From Psychrobacter sp. UBA3480 (GTDB taxonomy: Bacteria; Pseudomonadota; Gammaproteobacteria; Pseudomonadales; Moraxellaceae), in NCBI RefSeq assembly GCF_002377945.1, contig NZ_DFQV01000015.1, positions 1 through 64,000 on the forward strand: DNA of 64,000 nucleotides, given 5' to 3'. Made by a program: the position numbers and the translations under genes. A model generated the notes under the pieces. The model did not search any database. It saw only the letters and a program-made list of their open reading frames with translations, and had not been told where the DNA came from. This document shows, one piece after another, positions 28,905-37,132 of this stretch (position 1 is the first letter of the stretch; every line of letters starts with the position of its first letter).

Positions 28905-29963
28905 ATGTACGATACTGGATTAATGATTGGACATTTCGAGCCCCTACATTTAGGACAGATGCGCAGCATATTGGATGCAGCAGGACAAGCCAAAACCTTA
29001 CATATCGTCATTATGGCGCATCCATTGCCGCATCCAGATTTTACCATCACCTTACAAGACAAAGCGCGTTGGCTACAGATGGCCTGTGCCGACTTGCCAT
29101 TTATTCATATTCATACTACTCATGAGATAGAGCTACCGCTGCACGAACATCTGTATAGTGCCAGTGATGATGTCAGTATCGATGTCGCTGCTAGTAATGC
29201 CAAATTGCAACGTTTGATAGACGCCTTATCACTATCAGCAGAGACTGTATTATTTATGGCGGAAAACCATCCGCTCACCCGCAATGACCTACAGAAGCAG
29301 CTGCTTTTGCCAGTGGTCACTACGCCGCTACAGTCTGAGTTTGACTCTTATGCCATCGCTCATAATCCAGTCGCCCATTGGTCAGCACTTCATCCGCAAG
29401 CACGCGCCGACTATACCAAGACTGTCGCTATCGTCGGCGGTGAAAGCTCAGGTAAGACGACGCTAGTCCATAAGCTTGCCAATTATTATGGTGCTAGCTT
29501 TGCCCTAGAAATGGGACGCCTATATGTCGGCACCGATTTGGGTGGTAGCGAGGTTGGATTACAGTACAGTGATTATGGCCCTATTTGTCTGGATCATGCT
29601 GAGGCAATCCGAGAAGCTAAAGCCCGTGCGACGGCCCCTATCACCATCGTTGATACTGACTTTGTCACTACGCAAGCATTTTGTGAAGAGTACGAGGGTC
29701 GCACGCATCCTTTCGTGACTGCTTGTATTGATGAGTTTCGTTTAGACCACACCATTATGTTAGATAACAATACGCCATGGGTTGATGATGGTATGCGATC
29801 TTTGGGTACGCCTGAAGCGCGTGGACGCTTTGAGCAGCGTTTGATAGATATTTTTGCGCGTCACGATATTACGCCGCATATGATTGATCAGCCCGACTAT
29901 GACGCTCGCTATCAACAAGCACTACTATTGATTAATCAATATATCTATGGCAAAAAATCATAA
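28905..29963 (+). CDS. nadR: NadR-type ribosylnicotinamide kinase with degenerate NMN adenylyltransferase half
   Basis: 352 residues with AAGGA five bases before the ATG. The N-terminal helix-turn-helix of E. coli NadR is absent, as in Haemophilus. The C-terminal kinase half (about residues 175-345) is intact: VAIVGGESSGKTTL (P-loop), GRLYVGTDLGG, IVDTDFVTTQAFCEEYEG, NNTPWVDDGMRSLG. The N-terminal NMNAT half is altered: GxFxPxHxGH reads GHFEPLHLGQ, losing the second His, and the ISxTxxR motif before the kinase is missing (DSYAIAHNPVAHW). It probably makes NMN from nicotinamide riboside but may not convert NMN to NAD. It is followed by the transporter gene pnuC. Confidence 0.88.
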   Translation: MYDTGLMIGHFEPLHLGQMRSILDAAGQAKTLHIVIMAHPLPHPDFTITLQDKARWLQMACADLPFIHIHTTHEIELPLHEHLYSASDDVSIDVAASNAKLQRLIDALSLSAETVLFMAENHPLTRNDLQKQLLLPVVTTPLQSEFDSYAIAHNPVAHWSALHPQARADYTKTVAIVGGESSGKTTLVHKLANYYGASFALEMGRLYVGTDLGGSEVGLQYSDYGPICLDHAEAIREAKARATAPITIVDTDFVTTQAFCEEYEGRTHPFVTACIDEFRLDHTIMLDNNTPWVDDGMRSLGTPEARGRFEQRLIDIFARHDITPHMIDQPDYDARYQQALLLINQYIYGKKS

Positions 29964-29989
29964 ACTGTACTGAGCATATTTATAATAAT

Positions 29990-30043
29990 TTATTCAATTA
30001 GCACATGTTATTTAACTAGCACACTTTATTTAACTAATACATG
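29990..30043 (+). repeat. Three 18-bp tandem repeats between nadR and pnuC
   Basis: Consecutive units TTATTCAATTAGCACATG, TTATTTAACTAGCACACT and TTATTTAACTAATACATG differ by two to four bases each. They fill much of the 127-base gap before pnuC and could be protein-binding sites or the result of slippage. Confidence 0.85.
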
Positions 30044-30090
30044 ACAGTTAGCACTATATTGATATCAGTATTTACTTTAGGGGAAAAGCG

Positions 30091-30822
30091 ATGCGTATTC
30101 AGCTATTGGACAACATCACCGGAAAATGGGCGATGCAATGGATTATCATTTGGTTTATTTGCGGTGTTATTGCTTTGTCCGCAGGTTTTTGGCTCACGAC
30201 AGACCATACCACGCTTGATTGGTTTTATTTAGTGGTCTCGTTCATTGGTTTGGTTTGCGTGGTCTCGCTATCATTCCGCAAAAACGTCATGGGCAATGGC
30301 TTTGGTATGGGGGCAACGGCTGGCGAAGTCATCGTACAGGCAACGTCTGGCGCAGTTGGTTTGATGCTTGCTCCACTATTTAACTTTTTTACCCATGTTT
30401 ACGGTATTTTTTATTGGTCAAAACATACTGATCCTGATGGCGATATGATACCTAAATCAGCAAGCAAAGCTGTCTGGTTAATCACTGCTGCATTCATTAT
30501 TATTGGACTTGCACTGTTCCCTACGGTAAATGACTTATTAGCAAGCTATGGTTATGCGGTCGTACAAGATGATAGTAGTCTGTTTTTGGGATTTATCTCT
30601 TTCTTTTGGATTAATGTGATTGCCTTTGTGCTTTCTATTACCGCTCAGGCAGCTATGATTCTGCGTTATTCATTTAATTGGTGGTTGTGGATTATCGTCA
30701 ACTTTGTCTGGCTCATTGTGAATCTGATGTCTGGCAACTATATCTTTGCTATTCAAACTATGGTGTATCAAGTAAACGCCTTTATCGGCCTTTATGAGTG
30801 GCATCGTAGCGAGCAAGGATAA
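30091..30822 (+). CDS. pnuC: Nicotinamide riboside transporter PnuC
   Basis: 243 residues with about seven to eight membrane helices; AGGGG lies seven bases before the ATG. PnuC facilitates uptake of nicotinamide riboside, which is trapped by phosphorylation. The late region QAAMILRYSFNWWLWIIVNF, then YQVNAFIGLYEW, is the family signature, as is FYWSKH near residue 110. Its place after nadR, the kinase that traps the substrate, supports the call and defines a two-gene NAD salvage unit. Confidence 0.92.
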   Translation: MRIQLLDNITGKWAMQWIIIWFICGVIALSAGFWLTTDHTTLDWFYLVVSFIGLVCVVSLSFRKNVMGNGFGMGATAGEVIVQATSGAVGLMLAPLFNFFTHVYGIFYWSKHTDPDGDMIPKSASKAVWLITAAFIIIGLALFPTVNDLLASYGYAVVQDDSSLFLGFISFFWINVIAFVLSITAQAAMILRYSFNWWLWIIVNFVWLIVNLMSGNYIFAIQTMVYQVNAFIGLYEWHRSEQG

Positions 30823-31043
30823 TGCGTCTCTTATAGAAAAACCCCTTGGGAATTTGAATAAAATCTTGCTGATATAGCACCCATAGTACGAATGAACTTG
30901 ACTGTGCCGTCTATCAGATAACATGGTAGACAGGCGCAATTAGTGCTACAACTGATATTAACAATTGTCTTCATACTGAGATTAGTAGCGAGTCCATTAG
31001 CTAGTATGAGTTACTCATCTTATTTACTAACAGGGAGGTTAGT

Positions 31044-31478
31044 ATGTCTCGTCAACCAAAAGTGTCCAAACGTACGCTAGAGCAATGGCTTAGTGAGTAC
31101 TCGGTCAGTCACCAAAACTTGGTCAATAAAAAAATCCATTGGCTATGTGTGCCAACCATTTTTGTTAGTCTGCTAGGTATGGGTATGTCACTATCCGTAT
31201 GGTTTACCTTAGTACTAAGCGCACTGGTATTACTGTTTTATATTCGCTTATCTACGCCACTGTTTTTAGCGATGGGGATGTTTATTCTTATCTGTCTATC
31301 AGTGATGGCAGCGATGCCATGGGGCTTTAAAGCGTGGGCAGCGGTATTTGTCGTTGCATGGATTGGCCAATTCATTGGTCATAAAATCGAAGGCAAAAAA
31401 CCTTCTTTCTTTAAGGATCTACAGTTTTTATTAATCGGTCCAGCATGGGTGGCTAATAGTTTGATGCAGCGTAAATAG
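31044..31478 (+). CDS. Mpo1-like / DUF962 membrane protein
   Basis: 144 residues; GGGAGG lies six bases before the ATG. The pattern matches the Mpo1/YGL010w family of Fe-dependent 2-hydroxy fatty acid dioxygenases: LSEYSVSHQNLVNKKIHWLCVPTIF (His-Asn-His) near residue 20 and WIGQFIGHKIEGKKPSFFKD near residue 112 with further His, with hydrophobic helices in between. In yeast Mpo1 removes one carbon from phytosphingosine-derived acids; the bacterial substrate is unknown. It lies 221 bases after pnuC and may have its own promoter. Confidence 0.85.
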   Translation: MSRQPKVSKRTLEQWLSEYSVSHQNLVNKKIHWLCVPTIFVSLLGMGMSLSVWFTLVLSALVLLFYIRLSTPLFLAMGMFILICLSVMAAMPWGFKAWAAVFVVAWIGQFIGHKIEGKKPSFFKDLQFLLIGPAWVANSLMQRK

Positions 31479-31575
31479 TTGTCAATTTATGCGTAATTTT
31501 TGCAGGAATTCATCTTAGCTGTAGGCTATTGATAACATCTACAACTGTTACCCTTAACAAAATAATATCACCAAT

Positions 31576-31612
31576 AAAAAAGCGCCACTCAGAGATTACT
31601 GAGTGGCGCTTT
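31576..31612. terminator. Bidirectional rho-independent terminator
   Basis: AGCGCCACTCAG (31581-31592) pairs perfectly with CTGAGTGGCGCT (31599-31610), with an A run on the left and a T-rich run on the right. It lies between convergent genes (Mpo1-like and nitroreductase) and can serve both. Confidence 0.93.
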
Positions 31613-31673
31613 GTTTACGTAAGCTTTTGGGGCTATTAAGATTTTAGGGCTATATAAAATAGACTCCCCTATC

Positions 31674-32285
31674 TTACGCACCAAACACTTTCATACGCTC
31701 TTCGACTGGCTTAAATGCTTTTTCACCCGCTGGCTGCTCAATCGTTCCAAATACCAATTGTGCATTTAGCGTCCAGTCTTTATCGATATCCCAAGCGCTA
31801 GCTACTTTTTGATCGATTACTGGATTGTAGTGCTGTAAGTTTGCGCCAACATCGATACTGGCTAGTGCCGTCCAGATAACATATTGATGCATGGCGCTGG
31901 TTTGACTTGCCCAGATTGGGAAGTTGTCAGCATATAGTGGCGCGGCTTCTTGCATACCTCTGACGACTGCTTGATCTTCAAAAAACAATACAGTACCAGC
32001 ACCGTTACGGAAACCATTGACACGCTCTTTGGTCGATTTGAACTTCTCTTCGTCACCAACGATTTCGCGTAATGTATCTTCGGTCATATCCCACAACTTA
32101 CGATGGTCATCGCCAAACAATACAACGATACGCGTTGATTGCGAGTTAAACGATGATGGCGTGTGCAAAATAGCATGTTCAACTATTTTCACGATTTCGT
32201 CATTAGCTACTGGTAGCTGGTTGCTTAGCGCATAGATAGAACGACGTTTTTCTGCTAGCTGCTGTAATGTTGTTAAATCTGACAT
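31674..32285 (-). CDS. Nitroreductase family protein (Frm2/Hbn1-like)
   Basis: 203 residues; GGAG precedes the ATG. FMN-dependent oxidoreductase. The start TLQQLAEKRRSIYAL, then HTPSSFNSQSTRIVVLFGD (FMN contacts) and LQHYNPVIDQKVASAW near residue 160, places it in the branch with yeast Frm2/Hbn1 rather than NfsA/NfsB. These enzymes reduce nitroaromatics and respond to oxidative stress; the natural substrate is not known. It follows the pirin gene on the same strand by 109 bases. Confidence 0.9.
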   Translation of the reverse strand: MSDLTTLQQLAEKRRSIYALSNQLPVANDEIVKIVEHAILHTPSSFNSQSTRIVVLFGDDHRKLWDMTEDTLREIVGDEEKFKSTKERVNGFRNGAGTVLFFEDQAVVRGMQEAAPLYADNFPIWASQTSAMHQYVIWTALASIDVGANLQHYNPVIDQKVASAWDIDKDWTLNAQLVFGTIEQPAGEKAFKPVEERMKVFGA

Positions 32286-32394
32286 AGTGTTTCTCCATGT
32301 GGTTAGTAAAATAGTTGTTAATAAAAATAATGTTTAGCGTCAATATTTACTGGTATGAGTACTTTAATTGATAAATCGCTTTGCTTCTCAATGA

Positions 32395-33108
32395 CTACGT
32401 AAATAGCGGTACTTCCATCACTAGCACACGGCTAGCTACTGTTGCGTCCATCATAAAGCTCTGAGTATCCCAAATGCAAAGGCCGTCACGAGTAGACAGG
32501 ACTTGGCCATTTATTACGACTTCACCGCTGAGGACAAATACGTAGACACCGTTGTTAGGATTATTTAACTGATAAGTTTGCGATATGCCTTCGTCAAAAC
32601 CACCCATGCTAAACCAAGCATCTTGATGAATCCAAACCCCTGCATCATCAGCATTAGGTGATAGCACTTGGCTAAACTCGTTAGGTCGCATGATATCGCC
32701 CATATGCACCTGCTGATAACGCGGTGCGACATCCATTTTGTTTGGTATCACCCAAATTTGCAAAAACCTCACAGCCTCTGTATCGTCACCGTTCATTTCA
32801 CTATGGGTAATGCCTGTACCCGCTGACATCACTTGAATTTCACCAGTTTCTATGACGCCCTCGTTGCCGATACTATCGCCGTGAGCGAGCTTGCCGGATA
32901 GAGGAATACTGATAATCTCCATGTTACGGTGCGAGTGATTGCCAAACCCTTGACCGCCAATGACAAAATCATCATTAATAACGCGTAAGGCCCCAAATCC
33001 CATACGTTCGGGATTATGATAATTGGCAAAGCTAAAAGTATGTCTGCTTTTAAGCCAGCCATGATTGGCATCGCCACGTGAGTCTGCTGCGTGATAGATT
33101 GTTTTCAT
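32395..33108 (-). CDS. Pirin family protein
   Basis: 237 residues, a bicupin. The N-terminal cupin carries the metal site: GGQGFGNHSHRNMEII near residue 52, then GTGITHSEMNG near residue 97 for the third His and Glu. Members include quercetin 2,3-dioxygenase YhhW, and others act as redox sensors. AAGGAC precedes the ATG. It lies between doxX and the nitroreductase gene on the same strand; the three may form a redox-stress set controlled by the divergent LysR regulator. Confidence 0.93.
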   Translation of the reverse strand: MKTIYHAADSRGDANHGWLKSRHTFSFANYHNPERMGFGALRVINDDFVIGGQGFGNHSHRNMEIISIPLSGKLAHGDSIGNEGVIETGEIQVMSAGTGITHSEMNGDDTEAVRFLQIWVIPNKMDVAPRYQQVHMGDIMRPNEFSQVLSPNADDAGVWIHQDAWFSMGGFDEGISQTYQLNNPNNGVYVFVLSGEVVINGQVLSTRDGLCIWDTQSFMMDATVASRVLVMEVPLFT

Positions 33109-33452
33109 AATTCGTCCTTAGCTATCAACAGATTAATCCTCTATATACTTATTATCGATTAATCTATTTAAACAATGGGATTATTATAATTATTAATTCT
33201 ACATAGATAAACAACGCTAAATGCAATTAACTATTCTTTTTTATAGAACAATCAGAGCGGTTTTAACGTAATATATATTTTTTACATATATTAGCACAGC
33301 TAACTTTATATAAATTACTTTAAGTTATGCTTATATAAAAACTGTCTGCTGTTGAGGTTTTCTGTGAAAATTTCATGACGCTCTTTATTTGAAAGTACCC
33401 CTTTATGATTGTTCTTCGTAAACGTATAAAAGGTAACTCAGCCACTTACTGT
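33109..33452. other. Non-coding stretch between doxX and pirin
   Basis: 344 AT-rich bases. It contains two copies of AGAACAATCA: 33245-33254, and inverted at 33406-33415. The same 10-mer lies before the LysR gene. These are candidate operators for the pirin promoter. No gene is visible. Confidence 0.5.
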
Positions 33453-33791
33453 TTATCGCTTATTGTCTATTGAGTAAGCACCCGCACCATGAGCAAAAAT
33501 CATCAAAAACCCACCTGCGATCGAAATATTTTTCATAAATGAGATCATCTGTGATTCGTCAGTCCAGAACTGATGAAAAATAATAGCTGACACGATGCTA
33601 AACCCAGCAAACAAGAAAGCGATTGGCCGAGCTTTATAACCTAGCAAGATAGCGATACCACCTAGTACCTCAAACGCGATTACCAATGGTAGTAACATAC
33701 CAGGCACACCTACTGACTCCATATAGCCTTGAGTAGTCACATAATCTGTGATTTTACCAACGCCTGCAAAGATGAAAATGATTGATAACAA
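33453..33791 (-). CDS. DoxX family membrane protein, start interrupted by nonsense codon
   Basis: From a TTG at 33791 the frame encodes 112 residues with four hydrophobic helices and the DoxX pattern (LLSIIFIFAGVGKI, FEVLGGIAILLGYKARP, MKNISIAGGFLMIFAHGAGAYS). The same frame extends upstream to ATG 33833, giving MDKLQ, then TAA at 33818-33816, then FSATLGLLLL. DoxX proteins normally start with such an MxKLQ..SATLGR segment, so codon 6 has probably mutated to a stop. The remaining product would lack half of helix 1 unless the TTG is used. DoxX relatives contribute to thiol/redox stress responses. It diverges from the LysR gene. Confidence 0.75.
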   Translation of the reverse strand: MLSIIFIFAGVGKITDYVTTQGYMESVGVPGMLLPLVIAFEVLGGIAILLGYKARPIAFLFAGFSIVSAIIFHQFWTDESQMISFMKNISIAGGFLMIFAHGAGAYSIDNKR

Positions 33792-33935
33792 TAGAAGACC
33801 GAGCGTTGCGCTAAATTACTGTAATTTGTCCATAATGATACTCTAAAAGTGTGTTTAATCATGTCTCTAAGTAGAGAATAGCGCGATTATAGGCGTTGAC
33901 TAGCATGGGATAAATAGCAATAATCACAAATATAA

Positions 33936-33957
33936 GTTCTTGGTGTAAGAACAATCA
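33936..33957 (+). promoter_or_regulatory. Candidate LysR operator before 33971 gene
   Basis: GTTCTT-GGTGT-AAGAAC is a perfect six-base palindrome with a five-base centre. It runs into AGAACAATCA, a 10-mer repeated at 33245-33254 and, inverted, at 33406-33415. Its place between divergent doxX and the LysR gene fits autoregulation and control of the neighbouring genes. Confidence 0.45.
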
Positions 33958-33970
33958 TGAGGCATCGATA

Positions 33971-34876
33971 ATGGGTCAATTAGAAGATATGGCGATGTTT
34001 GTACGCATTGTTGAGGCAGGTAGTATTACGAAGGCTGCTGAGCAGTTAAATATTGCAAAATCAGCCGTCAGTCGCCGACTTAAAGAATTGGAAGAGCGTT
34101 TAGGCAGTCAATTAATCAACCGTACTACCCGCCAATCTAAATTGACGCAAGCTGGTGAGCAATATTATCAGCAAGTGAACAATATCTTGCGCGCGGTTGA
34201 CGCTGTCAATGAGCATGCTACTGACGCTCCCATGCGTATTGAAGGTACATTGAAAATGACAGCGCCGTTGTCCTTTGGACTCATGCATCTGAACGATGTG
34301 ATTGATAAATACGCCAATCAGCATCCCAATCTGAGATTCGATCTGGATTTTTCTGATCGGCGTATCGATTTGATTGAAGAAGGCTATGAGTTGGCCATTC
34401 GAATCGGAGAGCTACAAGATTCTAGCTATCAAGCAAAAAAGTTGGCATTGATTCGTTGTGTGATTTGCGCCAGTCCCGATTATTTGGCAAGAATGGGCAC
34501 TCCTGAAACGCTAGACGACTTAGACAACCATGCGCTGTTGCAATACAGTCTCGGTCAAACCAATATTTTAAACTTGGTGGATACTGAAGGCAGAAGTCAT
34601 CATCGTACGATAGATGCCAAAATCAAAGCCACCAATGGTGAGTTTTTAGTGGATTTGGCAGTCAAAGGGCATGGGATTACCTTTGTACCGACTTTTATTG
34701 CTTATAAAAAACTGGCGCTGGGCGAGCTTGTACCTGTCTTCCAACACTATCAATTGCCAACCCTAACCGCTTATGCTGTTTATCCAAAGAATCGTTTTTT
34801 GTCGCAGCGTTGTCGTTACTTGATTGATTTTATTGCCGAGCAATTCGGTGATAATCCGTACTGGGATCAGTATTAA
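33971..34876 (+). CDS. LysR family transcriptional regulator
   Basis: 301 residues. N-terminal winged helix: MAMFVRIVEAGSITKAAEQL, then AVSRRLKELEERLGSQLINR. A substrate-binding type domain follows (about 95-300). The early part GQLEDMAMFV and the DFSDRRIDLIEEGYELAIRIG segment place it in the large AaeR/DmlR-like branch. The inducer is unknown. It is read divergently from doxX, and a palindrome with repeated 10-mers lies in between, so it probably controls doxX, pirin and perhaps the nitroreductase. Confidence 0.93.
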   Translation: MGQLEDMAMFVRIVEAGSITKAAEQLNIAKSAVSRRLKELEERLGSQLINRTTRQSKLTQAGEQYYQQVNNILRAVDAVNEHATDAPMRIEGTLKMTAPLSFGLMHLNDVIDKYANQHPNLRFDLDFSDRRIDLIEEGYELAIRIGELQDSSYQAKKLALIRCVICASPDYLARMGTPETLDDLDNHALLQYSLGQTNILNLVDTEGRSHHRTIDAKIKATNGEFLVDLAVKGHGITFVPTFIAYKKLALGELVPVFQHYQLPTLTAYAVYPKNRFLSQRCRYLIDFIAEQFGDNPYWDQY

Positions 34877-34910
34877 TCAACACTCTTATTATCCTTAACG
34901 ATATCAATTG

Positions 34911-36317
34911 CTATTGATTTTGGGGCGCCGTCCCTTCTTTCACTTTACTAATCGTCAGCCCCGTGAACCCGAATAGCAGTGTCAGCAGTAATGACAAATA
35001 ACAGAAAAACGCATAAGGCAAATACTCTAATACTGGCACCCCTAGCGCCTGACTAATAAATACCCCGCACACACTCCAAGGCACTAATGGATTAATCACC
35101 GTTCCTGCATCCTCAATCGTCCGAGACAAATTCTTCGGATGTAAATTCAAGCGCTCAAACGTTGATCGAAATGCTGTACCTGACAACAAGATACTCAAGT
35201 ACTGCTCACCGATCAGCACGTTAATGCTCAGTGCCGACATCGCTGCGGCGAATATCGCTCGGCCTGATGTCGTCAATGTGTCCTTAATACCAGATAGCAG
35301 TGCTGGCAGAATACCCAGTGCCGTTAATAGACCACCTAAGCTTAATGCCAGTATCACAATCGCCTGGGTAAAGAACATACTCTGTACACCGCCACGTGAC
35401 AGCATACCACCTACCTCACCTAGCTCCAATGACTCAGCAGGAGCGTAGCCTGCAAATAGATAGCCACCTAATTGACCAAAGCTTGGTGAACTGTGTACAT
35501 AAGTAATGATTAGTGCCGCAGCAATAGTACAGATAATCGTATAGATCGCATTGACCCGAAACAGGGCTAACCCCACCAATACCACAAAGGGTAATACCGA
35601 ATACCCATGTACCAAACCACTATCTATCAATTGTCCTTGTAGCATGGTTACTTGACTTAGATCAGCGCTAGTCGTCTGTCCTGAGAACATCCAAAACAAG
35701 ATCACCGTCAATATCCACGCAGGTACTGTCGTATACATCATATTACGAATGTGCTCAAACAGATCGATACCGACTACTGAAGACGCAATCGTACAAGTAT
35801 CAGACAAGGGCGACATCTTATCACCAAAGAACGCCCCTGAAACCACTGCCCCTGCTGCTATCGCCACATTGGCATCGAAAGCATTACTCATACCAATAAA
35901 CGCCACGCCCAAAGTAGCTGCAGTCGTCAAACTACTGCCTAGAGCAATACCGATAATAGAGGTTAAGATAAAGGCAGAGATATAGTAGTACTCAGGTGAG
36001 ATCAGCTGAAAGCCTACATACATCAGTGTGGGAATCGCACCCGACATCATCAAAGCCGCAACCATCAGTCCAATAAAGAAGAATAGGTAGATGGCACCGA
36101 TACCACGCATGACACCTGAGGCCATTTGCGCTTGCATGTCATCAAAGCTGAGTCCTTTATACATACCGATAGCCAGTAGCACACAGATAGCCAATATAAG
36201 AGACAGATGCGGCACCCAGCCAAAGCCAATCATGGTGATGCCCATGATACCGATGACGATGGCGGATATAATAAAGGCGAGCTTGGCACTGATTAATGTG
36301 AGGGGTTTTGGTGGCAT
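34911..36317 (-). CDS. NhaC family Na+/H+ antiporter
   Basis: 468 residues, about 11-12 membrane helices. NhaC exchangers export sodium in exchange for protons; some members exchange malate/lactate or amino acids. Recognisable family stretches: MIGFGWVPHLSLILAICVLL, LTSIIGIALGSSLTTAATLG, GAVVSGAFFGDKMSPLSDTC (highly conserved), EQYLSILLSGTAFRSTF, and DAGTVINPLVPWSVCGVF near the end. It is convergent with the LysR gene, with only 34 bases between stops. Confidence 0.92.
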   Translation of the reverse strand: MPPKPLTLISAKLAFIISAIVIGIMGITMIGFGWVPHLSLILAICVLLAIGMYKGLSFDDMQAQMASGVMRGIGAIYLFFFIGLMVAALMMSGAIPTLMYVGFQLISPEYYYISAFILTSIIGIALGSSLTTAATLGVAFIGMSNAFDANVAIAAGAVVSGAFFGDKMSPLSDTCTIASSVVGIDLFEHIRNMMYTTVPAWILTVILFWMFSGQTTSADLSQVTMLQGQLIDSGLVHGYSVLPFVVLVGLALFRVNAIYTIICTIAAALIITYVHSSPSFGQLGGYLFAGYAPAESLELGEVGGMLSRGGVQSMFFTQAIVILALSLGGLLTALGILPALLSGIKDTLTTSGRAIFAAAMSALSINVLIGEQYLSILLSGTAFRSTFERLNLHPKNLSRTIEDAGTVINPLVPWSVCGVFISQALGVPVLEYLPYAFFCYLSLLLTLLFGFTGLTISKVKEGTAPQNQ

Positions 36318-36472
36318 TGGATGCCCTTATGTTGCTATAGGTTTAGTTTGCTCAGGTATTCGGGGGTGCGCATCTGTTTTTCAATAGTGATAATCTCTGT
36401 CTTGCTGATAGTTAGCTTTAGTTTTTGATTTCTATGTTTTCGCTATTAGCTGACTTAGGACAGATTTTACAC

Positions 36473-36507
36473 ATAAAAAAAAGCCTCACTGTGAAGTGAG
36501 GCTTTTT
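36473..36507 (-). terminator. Rho-independent terminator after tRNA-Gly
   Basis: AAGCCTCACT (36481-36490) pairs with AGTGAGGCTT (36495-36504) around a GTGA loop, flanked by an A run and a T run. On the minus strand it lies just beyond the tRNA 3' end. Confidence 0.92.
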
Positions 36508-36527
36508 GCGCTTTTTCAAGCCATATT

Positions 36528-36602
36528 TGGAGCGGGAAAAGAGATTCGAACTCTCGACCCCAACCTTGGCAAGGTTATGCTCTACCACTGAGCTATTCCC
36601 GC
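36528..36602 (-). tRNA. tRNA-Gly (anticodon GCC)
   Basis: 75 bases including an encoded CCA end. The 7-bp acceptor stem GCGGGAA/TTCCCGC, the D arm GCTCAGTGGTAGAGC, the anticodon loop TTGCCAA and the T arm GAGAGTTCGAATCTCTT all form. The anticodon GCC reads GGC and GGU. It stands alone, with a strong promoter upstream and a terminator downstream. Confidence 0.98.
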
Positions 36603-36603
36603 T

Positions 36604-37132
36604 TAGTATCAATCCGTAGCGTTGTTAACAACTACTCCGTCTCGATAGGCTGGCTATTTTAGCAAATATTCTGTGGGTGTCAACACCTTTTTTAGAATTT
36701 ATTTCTAATATTTTTAGCTAAATACCCTTTTTATCGGATAAACCAACATAAGCAATTGATTTAAAAACAGGAATTAATTTTAGCTAAATAAAAAATATTT
36801 CACATTAATTATAGAAATTTAAGTCTGAGCTTTACTTCCCTTAGCTTTATAACGGTCATAAGACAATCGATAAAGGAAAAACGCACTATTTTCACTCTAA
36901 TAAAAACATATCACACTTACAATCATACGCTTTATTGTTACTTTTCCTATCTTGGTTTTAGGTGGTTAACATTATTATACTTATGTCCAATGGCAGTTAA
37001 GGTAAACTTTTACTGTTTAAGCGGATCAATGAGCACTACTAAAAGATCAATAAACACGGCTCCCACATCTGCTGCACTATTTTTCAACTTGTTTGACTTT
37101 ACGTTTTTCCATCTTATAGAGAGGATATTTTT
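36604..37132. other. Non-coding stretch between tRNA-Gly and M48 protease gene
   Basis: 529 bases. The left part contains the tRNA promoter (36656-36683). A small hairpin TTAGAA/TTCTAA with a T-rich tail lies near 36693-36715. The rest is AT-rich with no gene; it must contain the promoter for the M48 gene. Confidence 0.55.
36656..36683 (-). promoter_or_regulatory. Sigma-70 promoter of tRNA-Gly
   Basis: On the minus strand TTGACA (36683-36678) is followed after 16 bases by TAAAAT (36661-36656). A perfect -35 box and a near-consensus -10 box place the transcript start roughly 45 bases before the tRNA 5' end. Confidence 0.8.
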
